Assembly: GCA_028290165.1 (NCBI GenBank) | Contig: JAQGKJ010000874.1 | Coordinates: forward strand, 1 to 9,314 | Source: Bradyrhizobium sp. | Lineage (GTDB): Bacteria; Pseudomonadota; Alphaproteobacteria; Rhizobiales; Xanthobacteraceae | Reading direction: 5' to 3' | Length of the DNA stretch: 9,314 bases | Shown: positions 1-6,553 of the stretch, piece by piece | How positions within the stretch are numbered: position 1 is the stretch's first letter | How the letters are laid out: each line of letters starts with the position of its first letter | Notes under the pieces: generated by a model | Told to the model about the DNA's origin: nothing | Database searches by the model: none | Seen by the model: the letters and a program-made list of their open reading frames with translations, nothing else | Made by a program: the position numbers and the translations under genes

Positions 1-1088
1 TGGTCATGGGAGGCCGCAGCGGCGGTTCGCGCGACGCCGCCATGCGCAGCCTGCTCGCCGAGAATCTCGAAAAAGCCGCGACCAAGCGCACCGTCGCCGC
101 GATCACCGAGCGCAATGGATCGGACGCCAATGCCGACGTGGCGGATGCCGACGCCGACTCGCGGCCGGCCCCGACCGTTCAGGCCCAGAGTGCGGCTCAG
201 GTTGCCGCCGCAACGACCGAGCCGGTTGCGCCGCCGCCGGCGCGTTCGACCGCACCTGGTGCACGATCGATCTTCGCCGCGGCGACCGCGTCCGTGCCGC
301 CGCCCGCCAAGGCCGAGCCCGCCCCGCTCACCAATGGGGTGATCCAGACTCAAGCGTTAGCCGCCATCCCCGGTTCGTCCGAGCCGATGAAGCCCGTCAA
401 GGTCAAGACCGTCCAGGTCAAGGCCGGACAGGTGAAGTTGGCCTCGGCCGGTTCGCCGCAGCCGGCCACCCCCATCACCAGCGCGATACCGCCGGCACAT
501 TCCGAGGTGCCGGAGACATCGAACGCGGTGGTGGCCAAAGCTGAAACCAACAAGCCTGAAACGAACAAGAGCGAAATTAGCAAGCCTGAGACCAATAAGG
601 CCGAAATCAACAGGCCTGAAGTCAGCAAGCCTGAGACCAATGGCAAGGCCGATATTGCGAGGACGATGCCGCCCCAGCCGGCCGGCCACGGCACCGGAAA
701 TGGCTTGCTCGGCGTATTGCCGGCATCGAGCGTCCCACCCTCCCCGCCATCCCAGGCGCTGGCCTACGCCGATCCCACTCCCCAACCACAGCCGCAGGCC
801 GCCCAGCAGAGCGGCGCCAGCAAGCCGGTCGCAGCCGTCCACAGCGGATGGATCGTTCAGGTCGGCGCGCTCGAGAGCGAAAGCGAAGCGCGGCAGCGCA
901 TCGAGGCAGCGCGCAATCAGGCCCACGGCCTGCTTGCGAAGGCCGATCCGTTTACCGAACCAGTCGTCGCCAAAGGTGACCGGAAGTTGTTCCGGGCCCG
1001 CTTCGCGGGGCTTGACCGCGATCAGGCCGAAGCGGTCTGCCGGACCCTGAAGCGCTCCGACATCTCCTGCATCACTGTCCGCAACTGA
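1..1088 (+). CDS. D-alanyl-D-alanine carboxypeptidase, C-terminal part with SPOR domain (5' end outside window)
   Basis: The frame is already open at the window edge (the ATG at 6 is preceded in frame by a Val codon), so this is the 3' part of a longer gene. The first residues, MGGRSGGSRDAAM, resemble the end of the catalytic domain of serine D-Ala-D-Ala carboxypeptidases (DacA/DacC-like, peptidase S11), which trim peptidoglycan stem peptides in the periplasm. The catalytic Ser-Lys motifs lie upstream and are not visible. A Pro/Ala-rich, low-complexity linker follows, with seven EXXK-type pentapeptides at codons 179-213 counted from position 6. A SPOR domain covers about residues 281-358, from SGWIVQVGALESESEA to the end. 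SPOR domains bind denuded septal glycan, so septal targeting is inferred. The gene ends at TGA 1086-1088. The SPOR call is firm; the carboxypeptidase call rests on the short N-terminal piece and the known S11-SPOR architecture in Rhizobiales. Confidence 0.85.
   Translation, partial: VMGGRSGGSRDAAMRSLLAENLEKAATKRTVAAITERNGSDANADVADADADSRPAPTVQAQSAAQVAAATTEPVAPPPARSTAPGARSIFAAATASVPPPAKAEPAPLTNGVIQTQALAAIPGSSEPMKPVKVKTVQVKAGQVKLASAGSPQPATPITSAIPPAHSEVPETSNAVVAKAETNKPETNKSEISKPETNKAEINRPEVSKPETNGKADIARTMPPQPAGHGTGNGLLGVLPASSVPPSPPSQALAYADPTPQPQPQAAQQSGASKPVAAVHSGWIVQVGALESESEARQRIEAARNQAHGLLAKADPFTEPVVAKGDRKLFRARFAGLDRDQAEAVCRTLKRSDISCITVRN
540..644 (+). repeat. Seven tandem 15-bp units encoding a charged pentapeptide repeat
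   Basis: In frame, this reads AETNK, PETNK, SEISK, PETNK, AEINR, PEVSK, PETNG. Every unit has Glu at position 2, and six of seven have Lys or Arg at position 5. The DNA copies are imperfect, with several synonymous differences, so the array is not a very recent expansion. It lies in the linker between the carboxypeptidase domain and the SPOR domain. It probably forms an extended, charged spacer; that role is inference. Confidence 0.85.
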
Positions 1089-1355
1089 GCTCCAAGCCGG
1101 CCATGGCCGCGCACAGCCGTCGGAAAAACGGCGTCGGTTCCGCTCGCCTATGCCCGGCGTTGACGATCCTCGTTTGCGGTTCGTATCGCTGCGCCGTGGA
1201 CAAATCCGCCTCCCGCAAACTTCTCGTCAAGACTTTGGGACTAAAACTGTTGAGTGAACGATCGACCACACCGGGCAACGGTGGGCGGCAGCGGGGCGTC
1301 AGGCGGAGCACACAGAAGCAACTCGCGGTTCGTGGCGTTGGTAGCGTTGCCGGAG
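1089..1355. other. Convergent intergenic region without a supported gene
   Basis: This stretch of 267 bases separates the 3' ends of the carboxypeptidase gene and the J-domain gene. Open frames here on both strands lack recognisable protein features and look like GC-driven shadows. Two short hairpins are visible: GCCGT/ACGGC at 1116-1132 and CACCG/CGGTG at 1269-1283, each with a 5-bp stem. Neither is followed by a T tract, so I do not call terminators. A perfect 10-bp palindrome, GGCCATGGCC, lies at 1099-1108. I see no tRNA, GANTC site or other signal. Confidence 0.5.
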
Positions 1356-2087
1356 TTAGCTGTGATGCGTGCGAAGCAAAGTATCCTTGGCCTCGTTTAC
1401 ACGGGTGGCGAGGTACGTCGACCCCCCCTGGTCGGGATGCAATTTCTTCATGAGCGCGCGGTGCGCTCGCCCGATTTCGTCGCGTCCCGCCCCCGGCTGC
1501 AGGCCAAGGATCTGATAGGCCTCCTCGTCCGTCATTTTGCTGCTCGGCGCCGGGCGGCTCTGCCCCCCTGCCGTGTTTCCCTGCGCGTCCTGACGCCAGG
1601 CGGGAAACCTGCGGTCCAGATAGCTTTCAAGTAGAGAGACGCTCTCGGCGTCGAAGCCTGGAATCATCGCCGTCAGCTGCGGCAGGTCGAATTCGTCCAG
1701 CGAACGGCCGGCATAGGGCCCGGCCACGATCTGGCCGGAAAGCTCGCCGCTGTCGTGATCGAGGATCATATCGAGAAAATCCGAACGGACCCGCGACGTC
1801 TGCCCCGCCGAGCGTTGCGCGCCCGCGCCTGTGAAAATCCCGGCGATATTGGGGAAGCCCGACGCCCCGAACGGCGACCAGCCCAAGAGCCCCGCGCCGA
1901 AGATGCCGAGCGGCACCGCCACTGCGAGCTCGCCCTTGATGCCGGTAAAGGCCGCAACCGCGAGCGCCACGATGCCGCCGCCGATCTTGATCGCGCGCGC
2001 AAGCACGACCGGATTGGCCGCGCGAAACATCTGCAGCAGCGAATAAAGAAGAATGATGGCGACGACGCCGGCGATCAGGGTTGGCAT
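1356..2087 (-). CDS. Membrane-anchored J-domain (DnaJ-like) protein
   Basis: This gene encodes 243 residues. The N-terminus (MPTLIAGVVAIILLYSLLQM) is a clear membrane segment. A second hydrophobic stretch at about residues 31-64, containing GGGIVALAVAAFTG and VAVPLGIFGAGLLG, probably makes one or two more helices. The middle part (about 95-165) is acidic and unassigned. The C-terminal J domain (about 185-238) has helix II ending in MKKL, then His217-Pro218-Asp219, the signature that stimulates Hsp70 ATPase. No Gly/Phe or zinc-finger region is present, so this is a class C (type III) J protein that probably recruits DnaK to the inner membrane; clients are unknown. The frame stays open far upstream, but ATG 2087 starts exactly at the membrane segment and avoids overlap with the DUF302 gene. 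The Shine-Dalgarno match there is weak. A G7 run (minus strand) lies just after the HPD codons. The gene is divergent from the DUF302 gene. Confidence 0.85.
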   Translation of the reverse strand: MPTLIAGVVAIILLYSLLQMFRAANPVVLARAIKIGGGIVALAVAAFTGIKGELAVAVPLGIFGAGLLGWSPFGASGFPNIAGIFTGAGAQRSAGQTSRVRSDFLDMILDHDSGELSGQIVAGPYAGRSLDEFDLPQLTAMIPGFDAESVSLLESYLDRRFPAWRQDAQGNTAGGQSRPAPSSKMTDEEAYQILGLQPGAGRDEIGRAHRALMKKLHPDQGGSTYLATRVNEAKDTLLRTHHS

Positions 2088-2122
2088 TGGTCCAATATAG
2101 TGGCGCCAGGGACAAAAAGCAT

Positions 2123-2137
2123 GCCGGTCCTGCCGGC
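2123..2137 (-). terminator. Terminator- or attenuator-like hairpin upstream of the J-domain gene
   Basis: GCCGG and CCGGC form a perfect 5-bp GC stem with a 5-base loop. Read on the minus strand, the hairpin is followed after three bases by five consecutive T. It lies 35 bases before the J-domain ATG. No minus-strand gene ends here, so if it is real it would act as a leader attenuator or block transcription from further upstream. The stem is short, so this is tentative. Confidence 0.25.
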
Positions 2138-2167
2138 CCTGAAGGGGTGGGGAACGCGAAAAGCGCG

Positions 2168-2194
2168 TTGGCGACAGCGGGCTGAAATTATTAT
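2168..2194 (+). promoter_or_regulatory. Candidate sigma-70-type promoter for the DUF302 gene
   Basis: TTGGCG at 2168-2173 (4 of 6 to TTGACA) and TATTAT at 2189-2194 (5 of 6 to TATAAT) are separated by 15 bases, shorter than the ideal 17. Transcription would begin near 2201, about 30 bases before ATG 2232. The site lies in the only AT-rich part of the divergent region. It is judged by eye only. Confidence 0.3.
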
Positions 2195-2231
2195 CCTTGC
2201 CTGACCTCAGCCGATAGCGATGGAGCGCGCC

Positions 2232-2633
2232 ATGGCGGTGCAGGGTTTGACAACGGTACCGAGCAGCCACGGCCCGAAGGACACCATGAACAGGCTTGAG
2301 GCCGAGGTGAAGGCAAAGGGCATGACGGTATTTGCCCGCATCGATCATGCCGCGGGTGCCGTTGAGGCTGGACTGTCGCTGCGGCCGATGGAGGTCTTGA
2401 TCTTCGGCAATGCCAAGGCCGGCACGCCGCTGATGCAATCGTTTCAGACCATCGGGATCGACCTGCCACTGAAGGCGCTGGTTTGGCAGGATGCCGCAGG
2501 CGACACATGGCTTTCATACAATGATCCCGCCTGGCTCGCGCAGCGGCACGGGCTCGGCGGCGAGATAGAGGCCGCGGTCCAGATGATGACCGCTGCACTC
2601 AATGCGGTGACCAAAGCGGCGACGACGGGATGA
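2232..2633 (+). CDS. DUF302 family protein
   Basis: The protein has 133 residues and is a single DUF302 domain. Recognisable family features are KGMTVFARIDHAAGA at residues 29-43, then EVLIFGNAKAGTPLM at 54-68, a LPLKALVW strand at 78-85, and WLSYNDP at 93-99. The biochemical role of DUF302 is not established; I do not assign one. No signal peptide is visible, so it is probably cytosolic. Two in-frame ATGs exist, at 2220 and 2232. The second is preferred because GGAG at 2222-2225 sits six bases before it, and because family members usually begin just before a strand like VQGLTTV. The first would add only four residues. The gene is divergent from the J-domain gene and converges on the VWA gene with a gap of 21 bases and no obvious terminator. 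Confidence 0.88.
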   Translation: MAVQGLTTVPSSHGPKDTMNRLEAEVKAKGMTVFARIDHAAGAVEAGLSLRPMEVLIFGNAKAGTPLMQSFQTIGIDLPLKALVWQDAAGDTWLSYNDPAWLAQRHGLGGEIEAAVQMMTAALNAVTKAATTG

Positions 2634-2654
2634 CCCGGTGACGGAGTCTGGCGA

Positions 2655-3422
2655 TCACTTCATCTGGCCGAGCAATTTGGCGGCGCCGCTGCCGGTCTTC
2701 GACAGCCGCAGCAGCGCCTCGCGTCCGCCGGCGGCGTAGGCTGCGGCGGCGCGCAACAGCTCGCGCAGCTGGGCTGCCGCGCCCGGATCGAACCTGCACC
2801 ATGCGCCGCCGGTCAGGCGCGCGATTTCCTTGAACGCCTGCTCGGCCGTCACGTCGTGACCTTCCTGAAACATGAACACCGGCACCTTGAGCAGCCCGAG
2901 TTCGCCGGCCTTCGCGCAGAGATCGTCGACCCTTTCCTCCATGGCGTCGCCGACGAACACCACCGCGCGCACGCCCGAGGCCGTCGCCTCGCGCCGTGCT
3001 TCCGACAGCACCTTGCCGTTCTGGGTGTTGCCGCCCCGGCAATCGATCTTGCCCATCAGATTTGCCAGTTGCGCACTGTCGGAAATCCATCCCGTGGCGC
3101 GGCATTCGTTGAGGCCGCGATAATAGACGAGGCGGATATCGAGACTGCCGAGCCCTGCCGCCTCGCGAAACATGTCGGCCTGCAGTGCGCAGGCCATGTC
3201 CCATGTCGGCTGCCGGCTCATGGTGGCGTCGAGCGCGAACACCAGCCGGCCTCGAGCGCCGGCCGCATGCGGCGACATCGCGCGGGCCTTGGCGACGAAG
3301 GCGGCAATGTCCTCCGAAGCCGACGGTTTTGTCTCCGGCAGCGAGCCGGCCTTACCCGACGCGGACTTTTGCGCCGACGATATCTCGGTTGCAGATTTCG
3401 GTTTGGTGGGTTCGCCGGGCAT
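2655..3422 (-). CDS. VWA (von Willebrand factor type A) domain protein
   Basis: The protein has 255 residues. After a Ser/Lys/Pro-rich N-terminal tail (about 1-40), a Rossmann-like VWA domain runs from about 60 to 220. A complete metal-ion-dependent adhesion site is visible: Asp65-x-Thr67-x-Ser69 in FALDATMS, Thr133 in RGGNTQNG, and Asp159 in VFVGDAME. VWA domains bind partner proteins through a divalent cation. No signal peptide or membrane helix is seen, so it is probably cytosolic. No MoxR-type AAA+ partner, kinase or phosphatase is adjacent, so the partner is unknown. ATG 3422 is chosen; a TTG four codons upstream (3434) is an alternative, and neither has a strong Shine-Dalgarno sequence. 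The hydrolase gene lies 113 bases upstream on the same strand. The ending is convergent with the DUF302 gene. Confidence 0.82.
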   Translation of the reverse strand: MPGEPTKPKSATEISSAQKSASGKAGSLPETKPSASEDIAAFVAKARAMSPHAAGARGRLVFALDATMSRQPTWDMACALQADMFREAAGLGSLDIRLVYYRGLNECRATGWISDSAQLANLMGKIDCRGGNTQNGKVLSEARREATASGVRAVVFVGDAMEERVDDLCAKAGELGLLKVPVFMFQEGHDVTAEQAFKEIARLTGGAWCRFDPGAAAQLRELLRAAAAYAAGGREALLRLSKTGSGAAKLLGQMK

Positions 3423-3487
3423 CAGGGCTCGCAAATTGCTGCAAGCCTTATGTGGGCCGGGATCAGGAAACGGTCAATGCGATCGAT

Positions 3488-3505
3488 GCGGGGAAAGCGT
3501 CCCGC
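3488..3505. repeat. GC-rich hairpin between the hydrolase and VWA genes
   Basis: GCGGG at 3488-3492 pairs with CCCGC at 3501-3505. A G-T wobble extends the stem to six pairs around a loop of six. It lies about 30 bases after the hydrolase stop codon on the minus strand. There is no T tract, so it is at best a weak or Rho-assisted terminator. No convincing promoter for the VWA gene is seen in this 113-base gap, although TTGACC occurs on the minus strand at 3477-3472. Confidence 0.3.
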
Positions 3506-3535
3506 GTAACCAGCGATCGAGGCGACGCAGTTCGC

Positions 3536-4399
3536 TCAGTTCCTGGCCGCGGTAACCGGAGCGTAGGGCGCGACCGGCCCGGCGTCGGTCATGATAGGTG
3601 TTTTTGTTGTCTCGACCGGCCGGAGCGGGCTCTCGTCATCGAGGAACTTGTCGAGCATGCCCTGGATCGATTCCTTTGCCTGGTCGGGACCTGTATCGCG
3701 CATGTCGTTATGCTGGAAACCGGTGTTGACGACCGTAATCCCCGCCTTCTCGCACACTTCTTCGGCCGGAACGACGCCTGGGTCAGGCTTGAACTCGGGG
3801 TCCTTGGAGCGGAAAGACAGGATCTTGAAGCGGCCGTCGGTCAAGAACGGCACCCGCAAATTGTCGAGCGTCACGACCTTCTTGACCAGTTCGGGATGCA
3901 TCTTGGCGAAGTACATCGTGATGTCGCCGCCCATCGAGTGTCCCACGACGGTCAGATGATCATAATCGGCGTTCGACTGGACCTTCTTCATCTCATCGAC
4001 CGCAAAACGGATGTTGGCGATGCCGCGCTGAATTTGCGGCAATCGGCCGACATAGAGTTCGCCGACTTTCGTCACCATCGGCGGGTCGCTCGGCAAATCA
4101 TGCTGGATGCTGACTGTCAGATAACCGCGCGCGGCGAAGACGTTTGCGAGGAAAGAATATTCGGTGAATTTGACCGTGTTGCCGTGATTGAGGACCGCCA
4201 CCGGCAGCGTGATCATGCCGGCGTTCGCCTGCATTTCCTTGTCGCGCCGTATCGCGATATCGACGGCCACCGGGCGATTATCGCGCGTCGCGTCGTAGAA
4301 CGTGATCGTCTCGTGCCGGATCGCCCACTTGCTCGCGGTGAAAAACGCGACCGTCACCAGCACGCCAAGCGAAAGCAGAATGGCAATTCCACGTTTCAT
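3536..4399 (-). CDS. Membrane-anchored or exported alpha/beta hydrolase
   Basis: The protein has 287 residues. It starts with basic MKRG, then a hydrophobic segment (IAILLSLGVLVTVAFFTA), either a signal anchor or an uncleaved signal peptide, so the enzyme should face the periplasm. The fold is alpha/beta hydrolase: an oxyanion-type LNHG at His72-Gly73, and the nucleophile elbow GHSMGG with Ser155. The probable acid is Asp200 in FRSKDPEF, and the probable base is His230 in FQHNDM. The triad is inferred from spacing. The substrate cannot be told; an esterase or lipase-like enzyme is likely. ATG 4399 is preferred because GAGG at 4409-4406 (minus strand) lies six bases upstream and the membrane segment follows directly; a start at 4441 would place a nonsense-like Pro/Arg tail before it. 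The C-terminus is Pro/Thr-rich. Confidence 0.85.
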   Translation of the reverse strand: MKRGIAILLSLGVLVTVAFFTASKWAIRHETITFYDATRDNRPVAVDIAIRRDKEMQANAGMITLPVAVLNHGNTVKFTEYSFLANVFAARGYLTVSIQHDLPSDPPMVTKVGELYVGRLPQIQRGIANIRFAVDEMKKVQSNADYDHLTVVGHSMGGDITMYFAKMHPELVKKVVTLDNLRVPFLTDGRFKILSFRSKDPEFKPDPGVVPAEEVCEKAGITVVNTGFQHNDMRDTGPDQAKESIQGMLDKFLDDESPLRPVETTKTPIMTDAGPVAPYAPVTAARN

Positions 4400-4477
4400 G
4401 TTCGTCCTCGGCGCACCGGCCCTTAAGGGCCCCTGTTCCAATGTCTGAGACTCTGCGGTCTCTTACTAACGATATAC

Positions 4478-4493
4478 GTCACGGCCACGTGAC
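4478..4493. promoter_or_regulatory. Perfect 6-bp inverted repeat, possible operator of the hydrolase gene
   Basis: GTCACG and CGTGAC flank GCCA, giving a 16-base dyad 79 bases before the hydrolase ATG. On the minus strand it lies directly before TATATC, a possible -10 element, so it would occupy the spacer, a common position for repressor or MerR/TetR-type operators. The core CACGTG-like symmetry is clear; the function is inference. No regulator gene is adjacent. Confidence 0.4.
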
Positions 4494-4573
4494 AGGAAGA
4501 GTAAATGTTGTGAATTGACCGCCTGTTCCTTGTGCAGCGCACCAATTCTGAGCAGTGCCTACCGAGGGTTGCC

Positions 4574-4596
4574 CCTACTCGTGATCACACTGTAGG
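4574..4596. repeat. Interrupted palindrome with a perfect 8-bp core
   Basis: CCTAC and GTAGG flank the perfect palindrome GTGATCAC (4581-4588), with two bases on one side and three on the other. It lies about 125 bases beyond the autotransporter stop codon and 175 bases before the hydrolase start. It could be a protein-binding dyad or an RNA hairpin. It has no T tract, and its half-site spacing does not fit a CRP/FNR site. Confidence 0.4.
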
Positions 4597-4642
4597 ACGG
4601 TACAACTCAAAGTTCGGTTCATATCTTGGGTAAAAGCCGCGT

Positions 4643-4666
4643 AAAAAAGGGGGCTGCTCTTCCCCT
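4643..4666 (-). terminator. Rho-independent terminator of the autotransporter transcript
   Basis: Read on the minus strand, AGGGG pairs with CCCCT around a loop of nine bases, which a G-U pair can close further. A run of six T follows, starting inside the stem's last pair (plus-strand A run 4643-4648). It begins about 55 bases after the autotransporter stop codon. The stem is short but entirely GC except for its last pair. This is the only hairpin in the window with a convincing T tract placed after a gene. Confidence 0.55.
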
Positions 4667-4720
4667 CCGGTGTCAATCTACCGTCCGGAACGACGCTGCT
4701 TCTGCGCCGGAAGCCATAGG

Positions 4721-6553
4721 CTACCAGATATACCGCACGACGCCCTTGCCGGCGTAGCTCCGGCTGACGTCGGAGAACTCGCCTTCGAACGTCGCGGCCG
4801 CGGACCAGCCGTTCAGCCATTTCACCTCGGCCGAGGCCGTGGTCAGCGCGGAATCGCTCGCTTGCGCCGCGCCGTTGACGACAAAGCTCGCGCCCGGCAG
4901 CGTCTGGAAGGTAGCGGCGATGCTGCGATCGGGATTGAAATCATGCGCCCATGCGAGGCGCCCGCGCAAAGTGAGGACCGCGTCCTGCATCGCATATGAT
5001 TTGTCGGTGCGAAGACCGAGTTCGCTGCGCGACGCCGTAACGTCCTTTGCCGCATAACCCAGCGCAAACGTGTTGGCGCCTGCGATGGCTTGCTCGGCGT
5101 AAGCCGGCAGATCGAAGGTCGTGAACTGCCCGGCGGCGTAAGGCGTGATGCCGAAACCGCCCATCGGCGTGACAAAACGATAACCGCCTTCGACGCGCCC
5201 CGAAAATGCGTTGGCGTTGAACTCTGCACGCAGCCGGTCGACGCCGGCAATGGTCACGATACGGTCTGTGGTGATGTCCTGCCAGCCGTAGGCGAGTGCT
5301 GCGGTGACGTAGGCCGGCCCGACGGTGTGGCGCACATAGGCCCCGGCCTGGAAAAGATCGGAGCGTCCGGTGCCGAGACCATTGGCGATCGAGAAATTGG
5401 TGCCGCCGCCGGCGAGCGCAAAGCCTGCCAGCGTAAAGGGCGAGAAGCGATAATCGGCGCCGACGGCGGTGCCGTAAATGCGGCTGGTCGCGGTGTTCGA
5501 TCCCACTGCGGCATTGCCATCGGTCGTTTGCGAACCGCCAAAGCCTGCCGCCCACACGCTCCAGCGCTGCGCGAGAGCATCGACGATTGGCGCCTTGCGA
5601 TAGATCGCGGCGTAGGCGTCACGCTCGCTCCTGGTGCGAGCCTTGCCGTTCGCGGCATAGGCATTGGCAGCACCGTCTTCCTCCGCATAAGGTGATGCGC
5701 CCGATCCAGGCGTATCGCCGCCCCAGCCGGTGATGTGATCGAGCAACGAATCCAAAAACTGCGTCATCGCGTCGAACGTCGTCTGCTGCGATCCGGTCGC
5801 GGTCTCGCCAGAGGCTTGCGTGAGACCTGCCGGCGTCAAGCTCCCGAATACCCCGGGAATGCCGCCGTTCGCATTGAAGAAACTGGTCAGTGCATTGATG
5901 ACGTTCTGCTGGTTGCCGTTGGCGCCGCCCGGCGGCGCAAAGCCGATCGCCAGATTCAGGAAGACATCGTTGGCGTCGTAACTCAGGCTCGATGTGAAGC
6001 CCGAGGGCAGATTGGTGTTGACCACCGCGCCGAACTTGTCGTTGACGCCACCGGAGGCCGTGAGGATCGTGTATTGCTTCGCCACATACGACCCTGGTGC
6101 GAACGACGCATTGACCGTGGCGCCGCCCGGCGTCGCCGTGCCAGTCACGTTCGCGACCGATGCGGTGGCTGGACTGACTTGGACCAGATAGAGCGCGCCG
6201 GACTGGAACGCGAGATTACCGGTCACCAACATCGCCGAGCCCGGCGCGCCATTGCCCGGCGCGAAGATGCCGCCCGCGTTGACCTGGGTGTTGCCGACAA
6301 CGCCAGTGCCCGCGAGCGTGCCGCCGGCATTCACCGTCATGGTGGAGTTCGCCATGGTGCCGTTCACCGCCAATGTGCCGGCATTGATCGCCCATGGCAG
6401 CACCGCGTTGTTGATTCCGGTCAATGTCCAGGTGCTGCTGCCGGTTTTCTGGAAAATGCCGAAGCCGAGATACTGGGTGGCGATGCGAAAGACGTCCAAG
6501 CTCGCATCCGCCGTGCCACCAAGTCTGAACGTATCCGCGGCGCTGAACGCCAC
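4721..6553 (-). CDS. Autotransporter C-terminal fragment (passenger end and beta-barrel)
   Basis: This frame carries the rest of the autotransporter. The native sequence in this frame actually begins at 6601 (TNILELQAGSF), before the GTG at 6553 that is the first possible start. Beta-strand repeats occupy the first 130 residues. A linker with SGETATGSQQTTFDAMTQFL precedes the barrel; this type of linker is common in rhizobial autotransporters. The barrel itself spans about 5570 to 4724 (about 280 residues), starting WSVWAAGFGG, with alternating strands and a terminal aromatic residue, the expected signal for Bam insertion. No signal peptide exists in this fragment, so on its own it would not be exported. 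Confidence 0.72.
   Translation of the reverse strand: MAFSAADTFRLGGTADASLDVFRIATQYLGFGIFQKTGSSTWTLTGINNAVLPWAINAGTLAVNGTMANSTMTVNAGGTLAGTGVVGNTQVNAGGIFAPGNGAPGSAMLVTGNLAFQSGALYLVQVSPATASVANVTGTATPGGATVNASFAPGSYVAKQYTILTASGGVNDKFGAVVNTNLPSGFTSSLSYDANDVFLNLAIGFAPPGGANGNQQNVINALTSFFNANGGIPGVFGSLTPAGLTQASGETATGSQQTTFDAMTQFLDSLLDHITGWGGDTPGSGASPYAEEDGAANAYAANGKARTRSERDAYAAIYRKAPIVDALAQRWSVWAAGFGGSQTTDGNAAVGSNTATSRIYGTAVGADYRFSPFTLAGFALAGGGTNFSIANGLGTGRSDLFQAGAYVRHTVGPAYVTAALAYGWQDITTDRIVTIAGVDRLRAEFNANAFSGRVEGGYRFVTPMGGFGITPYAAGQFTTFDLPAYAEQAIAGANTFALGYAAKDVTASRSELGLRTDKSYAMQDAVLTLRGRLAWAHDFNPDRSIAATFQTLPGASFVVNGAAQASDSALTTASAEVKWLNGWSAAATFEGEFSDVSRSYAGKGVVRYIW

Larger units (their letters stand above)
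4400..4720. other. Intergenic region between the autotransporter 3' end and the hydrolase 5' end
   Basis: This AT-richer stretch of 321 bases has no convincing gene. It holds a short hairpin, GAGAC/GTCTC, at 4447-4462 that contains one GANTC site (4449-4453). It also holds two stronger dyads (4478-4493 and 4574-4596) and a terminator on the minus strand near 4643-4666. It must contain the hydrolase promoter. TATATC at 4475-4470 on the minus strand is a possible -10 element with a poor -35. Confidence 0.6.

Noticed and set aside
540..644. CRISPR-like array
   Set aside because: The 15-base period has no unique spacers and stays in frame as a pentapeptide repeat within a coding region.
1103..1453. 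Small plus-strand gene between the carboxypeptidase and J-domain genes
   Set aside because: No ribosome binding site or domain, and it runs over the 3' end of the J-domain gene; the translation looks random.
3185..4426. Long plus-strand open frame of 413 codons
   Set aside because: It is antisense to the hydrolase and part of the VWA gene, is rich in Arg, His and Asp with no domain, and arises from GC-biased codon use on the other strand.
4574..4596. CRP or FNR binding site at GTGATCAC
   Set aside because: The half-sites abut with no 6-base (CRP) or 4-base (FNR) spacer, so the spacing does not match either consensus.
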